Source: a bacterium
GTDB taxonomy: Bacteria > Ratteibacteria > UBA8468 > B48-G9 > DTJG01
DNA length: 10,824 bases
Direction of reading: 5' to 3'
Assembly (NCBI GenBank): GCA_026418655.1
Contig: JAOAAW010000166.1
Coordinates: 1-10,824, forward strand
Part shown: one piece after another, positions 1 to 7,398 of the stretch
How the letters are laid out: every line of letters starts with the position of its first letter
Numbering within the stretch: the stretch's first letter is position 1
The notes under the pieces: generated by a model
What the model saw: the letters and a program-made list of their open reading frames with translations, nothing else
What the model was told of the DNA's origin: nothing
The model's database searches: none
Position numbers and translations under genes: made by a program

Positions 1-453
1 AGCTTGTCCTGTGCGAACGTAGCCTGATAAGCCAGTACAGGGTATCGTTTGCCCTGTCGCATCAGATAGTTTCACTGCTGACAGAACTAAGTTTGAATTT
101 CCTGGGTTAACTATCTGAAATTTCAGTATCGCAAGGACTCCGGTTCCTGAAATCCCAGAAAGAGTGGGATTAAAGCCAGCGATCCTGATAATGCCAGGAA
201 CATTTGTATTCGTCATCACAGTGAACAGTGAAACCGCAGGCCCTTTCTGTACATCCAGTATTTTCAGAACCTGGTGATTGTACTGAATTGTAAGTTGATA
301 TCCAGAGAAGTTTTTTTCTGAAGAAAAAGAGACAGTCACATCGGTAAAAATCTGGGATGGATTGTCCACAGTTACTGAAGAAATTTCCACAGTTGCAGCA
401 AATGAAATTGAGAGCAAAAAATTTGAAAGCAGAATTAGAAGCTGTTTTTTCAT
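1..453 (-). CDS. Secreted protein with cohesin-type domain (partial, runs off left edge)
   Basis: The minus frame from the ATG at 453 stays open to base 1, giving 151 residues with no stop, so the C-terminus is missing. Residues 1-20 form a signal peptide (MKK, then a hydrophobic stretch ending SFAA). Residues 21-145 have the pattern of cohesin-like beta sandwiches: YQLTIQYNHQVLKILDVQKG at 52-71, IRIAGF at 89-94, SGISGTGVLAILKF at 99-112, and LSDATGQTIP at 130-139. Cohesin folds of this kind occur outside cellulosomes as adhesion or scaffold modules on secreted proteins; dockerin binding cannot be claimed here. The gene starts 12 nt after tRNA-Pro on the same strand with no visible Shine-Dalgarno, so it probably shares the tRNA promoter. 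The fold call rests on motif spacing read by eye. Confidence 0.72.
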   Translation of the reverse strand, partial: MKKQLLILLSNFLLSISFAATVEISSVTVDNPSQIFTDVTVSFSSEKNFSGYQLTIQYNHQVLKILDVQKGPAVSLFTVMTNTNVPGIIRIAGFNPTLSGISGTGVLAILKFQIVNPGNSNLVLSAVKLSDATGQTIPCTGLSGYVRTGQA

Positions 454-465
454 ATTTTTTTAAAA

Positions 466-540
466 TCGGGGCGCCCAGATTTGAACTGGGGACCTCTTGG
501 TCCCAAACCAAGCGCGCTAAGCCAGCTGCGCTACGCCCCG
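466..540 (-). tRNA. tRNA-Pro (anticodon UGG)
   Basis: On the minus strand the 75 bases fold as a full cloverleaf. The acceptor stem CGGGGCG pairs with CGCCCCG, with C1:G72 as usual for bacterial tRNA-Pro. The D stem is GCGC/GCGC, the anticodon stem CTTGG/CCAAG has loop TTTGGGA (anticodon TGG), and the T arm is CCCAG-TTCAAAT-CTGGG. The discriminator is A at 466. CCA is not encoded, because the next bases are TTT, so it must be added after transcription. An extended -10 box lies about 10 bp upstream, and a protein gene begins 12 nt downstream. Confidence 0.95.
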
Positions 541-549
541 GTTGCTTTT

Positions 550-558
550 ATTATACCA
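550..558 (-). promoter_or_regulatory. Extended -10 promoter for tRNA-Pro
   Basis: The minus strand reads TGGTATAAT, a perfect extended -10 element (TGnTATAAT). Transcription would start near 543, just ahead of the tRNA at 540. No good -35 hexamer lies 16-18 bp upstream, which is common for extended -10 promoters. The box sits just after the stop codon of the upstream lipoprotein gene. Confidence 0.7.
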
Positions 559-565
559 CAAATTT

Positions 566-865
566 CTATTTAAATGAAAGTTTTCCTGTTTTTGGATCGT
601 AATTGTACTGCAAACCAGGAGGTGGTTCAGGGATTTTATCTATGAAGCCTTCATTTACAAGTTCCTGAAGTGATTCCGGATATTTACCATTCTGCCTTTT
701 ATAGGTGTTTATTTTATTTTTTAAGTACATCAGTGCATCCGGATTAGTTGTTCGTTTAAATTTCTGCAAGACTTTTGTTCCTGTTTCTTTCGCTTTTTCC
801 CCTATTTCCCCTCCTTTTTTACCACAACCGCCCATAAAAATAATACCAAGGATAACAGCAAGCAA
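566..865 (-). CDS. Small lipoprotein with GspG/pilin-like C-terminal segment; start region probably frameshifted
   Basis: The open frame gives 99 residues from a TTG at 865. It has a hydrophobic segment, then a lipobox-like MGGC followed by GKKGGE, a Lys/Glu/Thr-rich linker, and a conserved-looking C-terminal segment: ALMYLKNKINTYKRQNGKYP, then SLQELVNEGFIDKIPEPP and YNYDPKTGKLSF. That segment resembles the soluble part of GspG or type IV pilin-like proteins (helix, NGKYP, Pro-rich loop, YxYDP), here apparently on a lipid anchor. The TTG start is poor: it has no Shine-Dalgarno and leaves no positive charge before the hydrophobic stretch. A much better start is the ATG at 894, with AAGGAG 9 nt upstream and overlapping the GT9 stop (ATGAATAG), but it is in another frame and reaches a stop soon after. 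One extra T in the T run at 867-870 would join the two as MNRKFVVFFLLAVILG plus the rest. The true product is therefore either about 109 residues (sequence error) or broken. Confidence 0.6.
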   Translation of the reverse strand: MLAVILGIIFMGGCGKKGGEIGEKAKETGTKVLQKFKRTTNPDALMYLKNKINTYKRQNGKYPESLQELVNEGFIDKIPEPPPGLQYNYDPKTGKLSFK

Positions 866-886
866 GAAAAGAATACAACAAATTTC

Positions 887-1825
887 CTATTCATGCAATT
901 CATCTCCTTTTTCTATTTCTTGTTCTATCAAGGATATGATATAACCGGGTTTTATTTTCTTCAAGCATATATTTTCAGGACATCTGAATCTTTTTTCATC
1001 TTTACAGGGAGAGCAACCGATATCAGTCCTGATTATTTTTACATTACCTGTTTCTGGTGCCCATATTTCTGGATCTGTCGGACCAAAAATGATAAAGGTT
1101 TTCAACCCTAAAAATGCTGCAAGGTGAGAGACACCAGAATCATTACCAAGATAATAATCACCTGTTTCAAGAACTTGTGATAGTACCGTGATGTCATCAG
1201 GAACAATAATATTGTGTTTTCCAATATTTTTTTCCCAGTATTTATAATCATCAATTTCGCATTCACCGAGTATGACCCTACATTTATATTTTTTTTTGAA
1301 ATGATGAAAAACCTCGACAAAATTTTCCTTTTTCCAGTTTTTCTTTTTACTTCCACTCCCCGGATGAATGAAAAAAGTATTGTTAAAGGTTTTCTTTTTT
1401 ATTTCAGGATAATAAATTTGCAATCCAATCTTTCTTAATGGTTGTAGGAGGTATTCAGATACATTACACGACAAATTTTCTGGTACAGGATGAACGACCA
1501 TCTTTTCTCCGTAACTCAAGAGTAAATTTTTGAAAAATACACCATTGCTTTCAATATATACAATAACCAAAACAAAATCAGGAAATTCAGGTATACTAAT
1601 TTTTTTAGTTTCTGAGAACATTTCCACGAGTCTAATATCACTGAATCCAATGCCCTTTTTTATTATTTCTCTTTTTTCAAAAAATGGATTGAGCCTTTCA
1701 TTTCCAATTAAGTAAACATTGAAACCATTCTTTGCCAGTGAAATGAATACAGGGATTGTACAAATAAGATCACCCAGACTCCCTGGTCGTACTACAAGCG
1801 CATTTTTGCTTATTTCATTTTGCAT
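887..1825 (-). CDS. Glycosyltransferase family 9 (LPS heptosyltransferase-like)
   Basis: The 312-residue product has GT9 hallmarks: VVRPGSLGDLICTIP at 11-25 (N-terminal Rossmann loop), HPGSGSKKKNW at 154-164 (start of the donor-binding half), GNDSGVSHLAAFLG at 227-240 and FGPTDPEIWAP at 247-257. The C-terminal CSPC...C...C cluster (271-287) is also common in this family. Members transfer ADP-heptose or related sugars to the lipid A core on the cytoplasmic face of the inner membrane; the exact sugar cannot be read here. There is no transmembrane segment. I start at the ATG at 1825. A TTG at 1855 in the same frame would add ten hydrophobic residues and overlap the promoter zone. The ATG has no Shine-Dalgarno, and a -10-like box ends 8 nt before it, so the mRNA may be leaderless. 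The stop overlaps the ATG at 894 that precedes the lipoprotein, suggesting translational coupling. Confidence 0.9.
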   Translation of the reverse strand: MQNEISKNALVVRPGSLGDLICTIPVFISLAKNGFNVYLIGNERLNPFFEKREIIKKGIGFSDIRLVEMFSETKKISIPEFPDFVLVIVYIESNGVFFKNLLLSYGEKMVVHPVPENLSCNVSEYLLQPLRKIGLQIYYPEIKKKTFNNTFFIHPGSGSKKKNWKKENFVEVFHHFKKKYKCRVILGECEIDDYKYWEKNIGKHNIIVPDDITVLSQVLETGDYYLGNDSGVSHLAAFLGLKTFIIFGPTDPEIWAPETGNVKIIRTDIGCSPCKDEKRFRCPENICLKKIKPGYIISLIEQEIEKGDELHE

Positions 1826-1835
1826 AATATATAAT
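1806..1835 (+). promoter_or_regulatory. Sigma70-like promoter for the rhomboid gene
   Basis: TTGCTT (1806-1811), an 18 bp spacer, then a consensus TATAAT (1830-1835). Transcription would begin near 1842 and leave a leader of about 19 nt. The leader carries AAAGGA (1847-1852), 8 nt ahead of the ATG at 1861. The -35 lies inside the start of the divergent GT9 gene. Confidence 0.55.
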
Positions 1836-1842
1836 TTTACCA
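1834..1842 (-). promoter_or_regulatory. Extended -10 promoter for the GT9 gene
   Basis: The minus strand reads TGGTAAAAT. The hexamer ends 8 nt before the ATG at 1825, which puts the start of transcription about 2 nt ahead of it. No convincing -35 was found. It overlaps the divergent -10 of the rhomboid gene (1830-1835), so the two promoters compete for the same DNA. Confidence 0.45.
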
Positions 1843-1860
1843 GAACAAAGGACAATAAAC

Positions 1861-3006
1861 ATGTTCTTCATCTGGCCTATTCGTGATGAGTTCGGTATAA
1901 AAAAAATACCCTTTATTAATTACGCGATTATTCTTGTCAATGTCTTTGCTTTTTTTACCTTTGGATTACAGACTTCGTACCAGGAGATTGTCAATGCCTA
2001 TGGTTTTATTCCCTCAAGGTTTTCATGGCTCACAATTTTCACATCCATGTTTTTACATGGAAGTTTAATGCACCTTATCGGAAACATGTGGTATCTTTAT
2101 TTAATGGGCGATAACCTTGAGGATAGATGGGGACACTTTCAATATTTAATTTTTTATTTGTTTTCTGGTGTTATTGCAGCCCTTTTTTATGGAGTATTAA
2201 CTACTGGTACGACTAGGGATATACCTTCTATTGGTGCATCCGGTGCGATTTCTGGGGTCCTTGGTGCTTATGTGATTTTGTTTCCGAAGAGCCGGGTTAC
2301 TTTCTGGTATTATCTCTTTGCATTTTTCAGGATATACTCAGGAACCTTTGATCTTTTTGCCTGGTTTTGGATTAGCTTATGGTTTATTCAACAGCTTGTT
2401 GGGATGTTCATGAATATGAATTCCAGTGCGACTGCGGGAATTGCATTTGGAGCTCATGTTGGAGGTTTCCTGGCAGGATTGTTGATTGCATTTCTGACCA
2501 GGAGCTTTCAAAGGGCACGATATTTCAGGAATGTTTGTGCGGGTCGTAATGCCCTTTATCAAATATCAGGTGAAATTACACCAAGGATAATACCTTTTGA
2601 ACAGCAGGTTGAACTCTATAACACAGAAAGGGAAATTCAACGATTGATAAATGAAGGCAATGAAAGAGAAGCAGCCATTCTTTATGGTGAGGCCCTTGAA
2701 CGATTTCCTGAGATTTCTATACCACCTTCTTATGAATATAGGTTTGCTGAAATATTGCAAGATATGGGATTGTCTGATTATGCGATAAGAGCATACAAAA
2801 AGTTTATCAGAAAGAATGCATTTAGTCATCTTGCGGATAATGCACTCTATAACCTTGGGAAAATTTATCTGCGAAAAAATGAAAAGGAAAGAGCTGCTCA
2901 GTGTTTCAAACAAATTGTTTTCTTTTATCCCTATAGTGAGATTTATGACGAAGCCATGTATGCACTTTCCACCATGCAAAAAGAACCAGTTCTTTTGGAT
3001 AATTAA
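1861..3006 (+). CDS. Rhomboid-family intramembrane serine protease with C-terminal TPR-like extension
   Basis: 381 residues. Residues 1-215 form the multi-pass rhomboid core: HGSLMHLIGN at 66-75 (loop and TM2 residues H66, H71, N75 of the family pattern), GASGAISG at 125-132 with catalytic Ser127, and GAHVGGFLAG at 197-206 with catalytic His199. The Ser-His dyad is intact, so the protein should cleave transmembrane substrates within the inner membrane. Residues 250-375 are soluble and rich in helical repeats (EAAILYGEALERFPE, DYAIRAYKKFIRKNA, NLGKIYLRKNEKERAAQCFK), matching two to three TPR-like units ending in YPYSEIYDEAMYAL. TPR modules usually bind partner proteins, so the tail may recruit substrates; that is inference. 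The start is supported by AAAGGA 8 nt upstream. The gene ends 29 bp before tRNA-Thr, whose promoter lies over its last codons and stop. Confidence 0.92.
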   Translation: MFFIWPIRDEFGIKKIPFINYAIILVNVFAFFTFGLQTSYQEIVNAYGFIPSRFSWLTIFTSMFLHGSLMHLIGNMWYLYLMGDNLEDRWGHFQYLIFYLFSGVIAALFYGVLTTGTTRDIPSIGASGAISGVLGAYVILFPKSRVTFWYYLFAFFRIYSGTFDLFAWFWISLWFIQQLVGMFMNMNSSATAGIAFGAHVGGFLAGLLIAFLTRSFQRARYFRNVCAGRNALYQISGEITPRIIPFEQQVELYNTEREIQRLINEGNEREAAILYGEALERFPEISIPPSYEYRFAEILQDMGLSDYAIRAYKKFIRKNAFSHLADNALYNLGKIYLRKNEKERAAQCFKQIVFFYPYSEIYDEAMYALSTMQKEPVLLDN

Positions 3007-3023
3007 TCAAACTTATGTATAAT
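2995..3023 (+). promoter_or_regulatory. Sigma70-like promoter for tRNA-Thr
   Basis: TTGGAT (2995-3000), a 17 bp spacer, then TATAAT (3018-3023). The predicted start, near 3030, is about 6 nt before the tRNA. The -35 sits in the final codons of the rhomboid gene, so the tRNA can be made independently of it. Confidence 0.65.
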
Positions 3024-3035
3024 TTATTAGTAATC

Positions 3036-3107
3036 GCCCTCGTAGCTCAGTGGAAGAGCAGTCGCTTCGTAAGCGACGGGTCGGGAGTTCGAATCTCCCC
3101 GTGGGCT
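3036..3107 (+). tRNA. tRNA-Thr (anticodon CGU)
   Basis: The 72 bases fold as a cloverleaf. Acceptor GCCCTCG pairs with CGTGGGC except for a T5-T68 mismatch. The D stem is GCTC/GAGC, the anticodon stem GTCGC/GCGAC has loop TTCGTAA (anticodon CGT), and the T arm is GGGAG-TTCGAAT-CTCCC. The discriminator is T at 3107 and CCA is not encoded. Only one base separates its 3' end from the stop codon of the converging RND gene. Confidence 0.93.
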
Positions 3108-3108
3108 T

Positions 3109-6100
3109 CTACATCTGATTTCTATATTTTCTTTTCGCATAAAACAGATATGCAAGAGGGATAATAAACAATGTAAGTAATGTTGAACTTAAAAGTCCGC
3201 TTATGACTGCAACAGCCATAGGTGCTTTAAATGCTGAACCCTTTCCAGCTGCAAGTGCGAGTGGAAGCATTCCACCAACCATGGATAGAGTTGTCATAAG
3301 TATCGGCCTCAATCTAAGCATACTTGCTTCAAGTATTGCATCTTCAACCCTTTTTCCGGTCATAATCAGATTTTTTGCAAAATTTATTATCAGAATTCCA
3401 TTGCTTACGACAATTCCAACAAGTACTATAATTCCCATCAAACTGAAAATGTTTATCGTTTTTCCTGTTATAAAAAGGCCAGTAAGTATTCCTATCACAG
3501 AAAGCGGTAAGGTCCCCATTATAATAAAAGGTTCAACCCAGCTTTCAAACTGTGCCGCCATAACAAGATAAACAAGAAGCACAGCAAGTATTATTCCGAG
3601 AAACAAATCTCTGAATGCTTCAGTCATCCTCTCACCCATACCACCATAACTGATGGATATGCCTTCCGGTAAATTCAATTTTTTTATGGCCGTGTTTAAA
3701 GATTGCATCACTGTTCCGAGGGGTTTACTGATATTTGCGAGCATTGTTATGCTATATTTTCTGTCGTATCTTTCTTTTGCTGTTGGTCCATATGACTGTT
3801 TTATTTCAGCGACCTGTTTCAGGAAAAAAAGGTTCTGCATAGGATTTACAACAGGCAGGTTTTCAAGGTATTTGATATCGCTCTTTATGTTTTCCGGTAT
3901 GGTCACTCTTATGTCGTATTCATTATCACCCATCCTGAATTTCGTAGGAACAATACCTTCCAGTGCCGCTCTACATACCATGGCGACCTGATTTGAACTC
4001 AGGTTATATTCAGCAAGCTGGTCCCTTTTAACAGCAAAACTGATTTCTGGCTTTCCAGGCTTATATGAAGAATCCACGTCCGAGATACCCGGTATGGATT
4101 TCATTAGACCAAGCAGTTGTTGAGATACTTGAATTACTTCTTTTTCATTGGTTCCTGTAACATAAAATTCAAGGGGAGGTCTGCTTCCAGCGCCACCGAT
4201 GGTCCGTTGTGGAGCAATGGTTATTGTACCGGGAATGCCTGCTATAAATGGTTTTAATTCCTCTATTATAGTTTCTGTTGATTTTTTTCTTTTATCTTTT
4301 AACTTGACCTGTAGCTGAGCATACTCAGGACCCTGTGAGCCAAGTCCTGCAAAGGTACCCATTGTTTTCCCAATAGATGAAAAAACGGTCTGGGTCTCTT
4401 TTTCTGTCAATATTTTTTCTTCTATCTTTTTTACAACTGTTTCTGTTTTTTGAAGACTTGTTCCTGGTGGCATCGTAATGGAAACAGTATACATTCCTTC
4501 ATCAGCATTTGTAACCATTTCAAAACCAATCAGTGGAATTAATGCAAAACTTGCCGGTATAAGTATTGCAATAGTAATCAATACTGGTCCTGGTTTTCTG
4601 AAAAAATGGGATAGGGTAATTTTATATCCATTCCTGAAGTTTTTAAATCCATTTTCCGCCTTATGTACCCAGGATTTTTCACCGGTATCTTTCAAAAATT
4701 TTGTTGTTAGCATTGGTGTGAGAGTAAATCCTACAGCCAGTGCCAGAAGTGTTGTATAAATTTGTACCATTCCAAACTCTTTGAAAAACTGTCCGACCAG
4801 CCCTGACATGAAAACTATCGGCAAAAAGACAACCATATGTGTTATCATTGTTGCACTTACTGCAGAGGCTACCTCAACTGCACCTCTTTCAGCTGCAATT
4901 TCCTTGTTTTCATTTAATTCCCTTCTTCTTCTATGGATATTTTCAATGATAACAATTGAGCTATCAACAACAATTCCAACGGACACAGTAAGGCTTGAAA
5001 GAGTAAGTATGTTCAGGGTAAAACCAGAAATGTAGCAAAAGAAAAGGGTTCCAATAAGAGAGACAGGAATTGCCACACAGACAATGAGTGTACTTCCAAT
5101 ACTATAAAGAAAGGCAAAAAGTATTAAACCGGTCAAAATCACTGCAATAAAAAGCTTGTGCCATACGTCTTTTACTGCATCTCTGATGAACTCAGAAGTA
5201 TCAACAACTATTTCAATTTTTACATCCTGCGGGAGTTGTTTCTGAATTTCAGGAATGATTTTTCTTACACTATCAACCACTTCAATTGTATTAGCGTCTG
5301 GTTGTTTCTGAACTGTTATACCCACAGATTCCCTGCCATTGGTACGGGTTTTGTCCCGTTGTTCAGCTATGGTATCACAAACCTCTGCCACTGCGGCAAG
5401 CGGGATTGTCCTGATATTACCGATGGACATGTCAAGAACAGGTATTTGTAAATAACCTATTTCATCAGGTGTGGCGAACTCGGTATTTACCCTCCCCGAA
5501 ACTTCCCTATCCCCTATTACATAATGTCCTGAAGGGATATTTATATTTTCAACTCTCAGCCTCTGTGCGATATTGGTGATATCTATTCCATAATAAGCAA
5601 GTTTTTCCGGATTTGCAACAACCCTTATTTCCCTTTTTTCTCCTCCCATGATATCTATTTTTCCAACACCCGGTACTGTTTGAAGCTTAAGTTTAATAAA
5701 ATTTTCGGTGAGGTCATAAACCTTTTTTAAATTGGAACCCGAAACGCTGATATAAAGTACTGGCTGAGCATTAATATCAACCTTGAGAATTTCCGGTAAT
5801 TTTGCATCAGATGGTAAATTACCCACGATGGAAGAAATTTTTTCCCTTACATCAGTCATAGCGATATCAACTGAGGAACCCATTTTAAATTCTGCAATAA
5901 CAATGGAAACTCCTTCAATAGAACTGGATCTAATGCTTTTAAGGTTATTTGTGGTGCTGATTGCGTCTTCGATTGGTTTTGTTACAAGTGTTTGAACCTG
6001 ATCTGGTCCTGCACCCGGATAAACAGTTATTACTGTTACTATAGGAATATCAACCTGTGGTGCGAGATCTACTTTTAGTCTTGGAAACGAAAAAATTCCA

Positions 6101-6171
6101 AGAAGTATTATGATGAGGAACATAACCAGGACTAAAACTGGTCTTTTAATTGCTAATCTTACTATGTTCAT
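3109..6171 (-). CDS. RND-family efflux pump, inner-membrane subunit (AcrB/HAE1-like)
   Basis: 1020 residues, a normal length for AcrB-type pumps. It shows the duplicated RND layout: TM1 at 8-28, a first periplasmic region (about 30-335, with YPGAGPDQVQTLVTKPIE at 51-68), a TM block at about 338-490, a second TM and periplasmic region (about 528-850), and a final TM block at about 855-1010. The family signatures GIVVDSSIVIIENIHRR (399-415) and GIVVSNGILIINFAKN (919-934) are present. Such pumps use the proton gradient to expel drugs, detergents or other amphiphiles as trimers. Asp403 matches AcrB Asp407, but Ser404 stands where AcrB has Asp408 and Ser923 where it has Lys940, so the proton relay resembles the simplified type seen in many non-proteobacterial pumps. 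The ATG overlaps the adaptor stop (ATGA), so the two are coupled. The substrate cannot be told from sequence. Confidence 0.93.
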   Translation of the reverse strand: MNIVRLAIKRPVLVLVMFLIIILLGIFSFPRLKVDLAPQVDIPIVTVITVYPGAGPDQVQTLVTKPIEDAISTTNNLKSIRSSSIEGVSIVIAEFKMGSSVDIAMTDVREKISSIVGNLPSDAKLPEILKVDINAQPVLYISVSGSNLKKVYDLTENFIKLKLQTVPGVGKIDIMGGEKREIRVVANPEKLAYYGIDITNIAQRLRVENINIPSGHYVIGDREVSGRVNTEFATPDEIGYLQIPVLDMSIGNIRTIPLAAVAEVCDTIAEQRDKTRTNGRESVGITVQKQPDANTIEVVDSVRKIIPEIQKQLPQDVKIEIVVDTSEFIRDAVKDVWHKLFIAVILTGLILFAFLYSIGSTLIVCVAIPVSLIGTLFFCYISGFTLNILTLSSLTVSVGIVVDSSIVIIENIHRRRRELNENKEIAAERGAVEVASAVSATMITHMVVFLPIVFMSGLVGQFFKEFGMVQIYTTLLALAVGFTLTPMLTTKFLKDTGEKSWVHKAENGFKNFRNGYKITLSHFFRKPGPVLITIAILIPASFALIPLIGFEMVTNADEGMYTVSITMPPGTSLQKTETVVKKIEEKILTEKETQTVFSSIGKTMGTFAGLGSQGPEYAQLQVKLKDKRKKSTETIIEELKPFIAGIPGTITIAPQRTIGGAGSRPPLEFYVTGTNEKEVIQVSQQLLGLMKSIPGISDVDSSYKPGKPEISFAVKRDQLAEYNLSSNQVAMVCRAALEGIVPTKFRMGDNEYDIRVTIPENIKSDIKYLENLPVVNPMQNLFFLKQVAEIKQSYGPTAKERYDRKYSITMLANISKPLGTVMQSLNTAIKKLNLPEGISISYGGMGERMTEAFRDLFLGIILAVLLVYLVMAAQFESWVEPFIIMGTLPLSVIGILTGLFITGKTINIFSLMGIIVLVGIVVSNGILIINFAKNLIMTGKRVEDAILEASMLRLRPILMTTLSMVGGMLPLALAAGKGSAFKAPMAVAVISGLLSSTLLTLFIIPLAYLFYAKRKYRNQM

Positions 6172-7319
6172 TGTGAACTTATTTCGTTGATGATAGTAAC
6201 CTTTGTGCCTGAAGATAGGTTTTCTTTACCAGAGATTACCACAAGGTCTCCATTTGAGAGACCGGATAATACCTCAATTTTTCCGTTAATTTCCTGACCT
6301 ACTGTAATTTCAGTTTTGTGTACTACCTGATTTTTTACAATATAGACGATTTTTTTTCCTGCTTCTTCAAAAATTGCCTGCGCGGGTATGATGAAGGTAT
6401 TGTTTTTTCTTGTTATAATAATCCTTCCTTTTACAAACATTCCCGGTTTTATCAATGTATCTCTGGAGGGTAAGGATATATAAACAATGAACATCTTAGT
6501 TTTTGGGTCGGGAGCTCCTGATATTTTTGTGACTTTTCCAATAATTGTTTCTTGTCCTAAAGCATCAATTTCAATTTCAACATCCTGTCCTTTTTTTATC
6601 TGCGGAATGTAAACCTCTGGAACTTTCATCTGTGCGTTAAGCTTTTTCGTGTTGTAAATTGTCATGAGAACCTGACCCGGACCAACCATTTCACCTATTT
6701 CTACTCTTTTGTTTCCTATGATTCCATCAAAAGGAGCCCTTATGATACAATCTTCAATTTGGGTGTTAATAAGTTGAAGATTTTCCATAACAACTTGAAG
6801 GTTTTTCTGACCAGCCTCATAATTCTTCCTGAGTGTTTCAAGTTTTAGCTGATAACCCTCAAGTTGTTTTTGCGATATTACATTTTCTTTATAAAGTTCT
6901 TCCATTCTTCTTACGTCCCGGACTGCATCATCAATTTGAATCTTTATTGAGTCCACATTTGCCTGGACCATCATTATCTGATTCTGAATCTGGGCTTTCT
7001 GAATTTGCAATTGTGAATCATCAATAACAACAAGTACCTGTTTTTTTGTAACCTGCATGCCTGGTTCGGCATTTACAGAAATTACCCTACCACCAATTTT
7101 TGGCGCTATATTTGCCTCTTCCTCACTGCCCACTGTTCCAGTAACAAGGATTTCTCTTGAAAATTTTTGTGCTCTAACCACAAGAACTTCAACCGGTACT
7201 CCGGCCTCTTTCTGTAATTCGCTGATACTTGGTGTTGGTTTAACGGTTAATGTTTGATGAAGGCGAAACGCAAAAATTATGAGAAAGAGAAAAAGGATTA
7301 AAAAAAATATTTTTTTCAT
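6168..7319 (-). CDS. Periplasmic adaptor (membrane fusion protein) of the RND efflux pump
   Basis: 383 residues from the ATG at 7319. Residues 2-20 are a hydrophobic N-terminal anchor or signal. Then come the first half of the beta-barrel/lipoyl region (VLVTGTVGSEEEANIAPKIG, then GRVISVNAEPGMQVTKKQVL), a long alpha-helical hairpin (about residues 105-190, heptad-like and rich in Gln and Glu), the second lipoyl half (IRAPFDGIIGNKRVEIGEMV), a barrel domain (VEIEIDALGQETIIGKVTKI) and a membrane-proximal domain (FIIPAQAIFEE to the end). This is the HlyD/AcrA type that bridges the RND pump to an outer-membrane channel. No TolC-like gene is in the window. A GTG one codon upstream (7322) is also possible, but AGGTGA lies directly against it, whereas it leaves 3-4 nt before the ATG. 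The gene is first in the operon, behind the promoter at 7392-7420. Confidence 0.92.
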   Translation of the reverse strand: MKKIFFLILFLFLIIFAFRLHQTLTVKPTPSISELQKEAGVPVEVLVVRAQKFSREILVTGTVGSEEEANIAPKIGGRVISVNAEPGMQVTKKQVLVVIDDSQLQIQKAQIQNQIMMVQANVDSIKIQIDDAVRDVRRMEELYKENVISQKQLEGYQLKLETLRKNYEAGQKNLQVVMENLQLINTQIEDCIIRAPFDGIIGNKRVEIGEMVGPGQVLMTIYNTKKLNAQMKVPEVYIPQIKKGQDVEIEIDALGQETIIGKVTKISGAPDPKTKMFIVYISLPSRDTLIKPGMFVKGRIIITRKNNTFIIPAQAIFEEAGKKIVYIVKNQVVHKTEITVGQEINGKIEVLSGLSNGDLVVISGKENLSSGTKVTIINEISSQ

Positions 7320-7373
7320 CACTCACCTATCTGTTTTTATTTATGGAGTTAGTAAAACCTTAAAAGACAACCG

Positions 7374-7398
7374 GTATCAAATTTGGTTAAAATGATAC
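7374..7398. promoter_or_regulatory. Candidate repressor operator at the efflux promoter
   Basis: A 25 bp interrupted palindrome: GTATCA, 13 bases, TGATAC. Inner TT/AA pairs extend the symmetry partly. One arm covers the -10 box and the rest spans the predicted transcription start, the usual position for a dimeric TetR- or MarR-type repressor of an efflux operon. No such regulator gene is in the window, so the binding protein is unknown. Confidence 0.5.

Noticed and set aside
170..511. A 113-codon minus-strand frame that begins inside tRNA-Pro
   Set aside because: It starts within the tRNA and overlaps the better-supported cohesin-type gene in another frame; its composition (Cys/Phe-rich) is not protein-like.
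862..894. Programmed -1 frameshift at the lipoprotein start
   Set aside because: No canonical X-XXY-YYZ heptamer is present in the right frame, and no stem-loop was seen after it; a simple one-base loss is the plainer explanation.
1826..1855. TTG at 1855 as the GT9 start
   Set aside because: It would place the first ten codons over both promoters and move the N-terminal loop further in than usual for GT9; the ATG at 1825 fits better.
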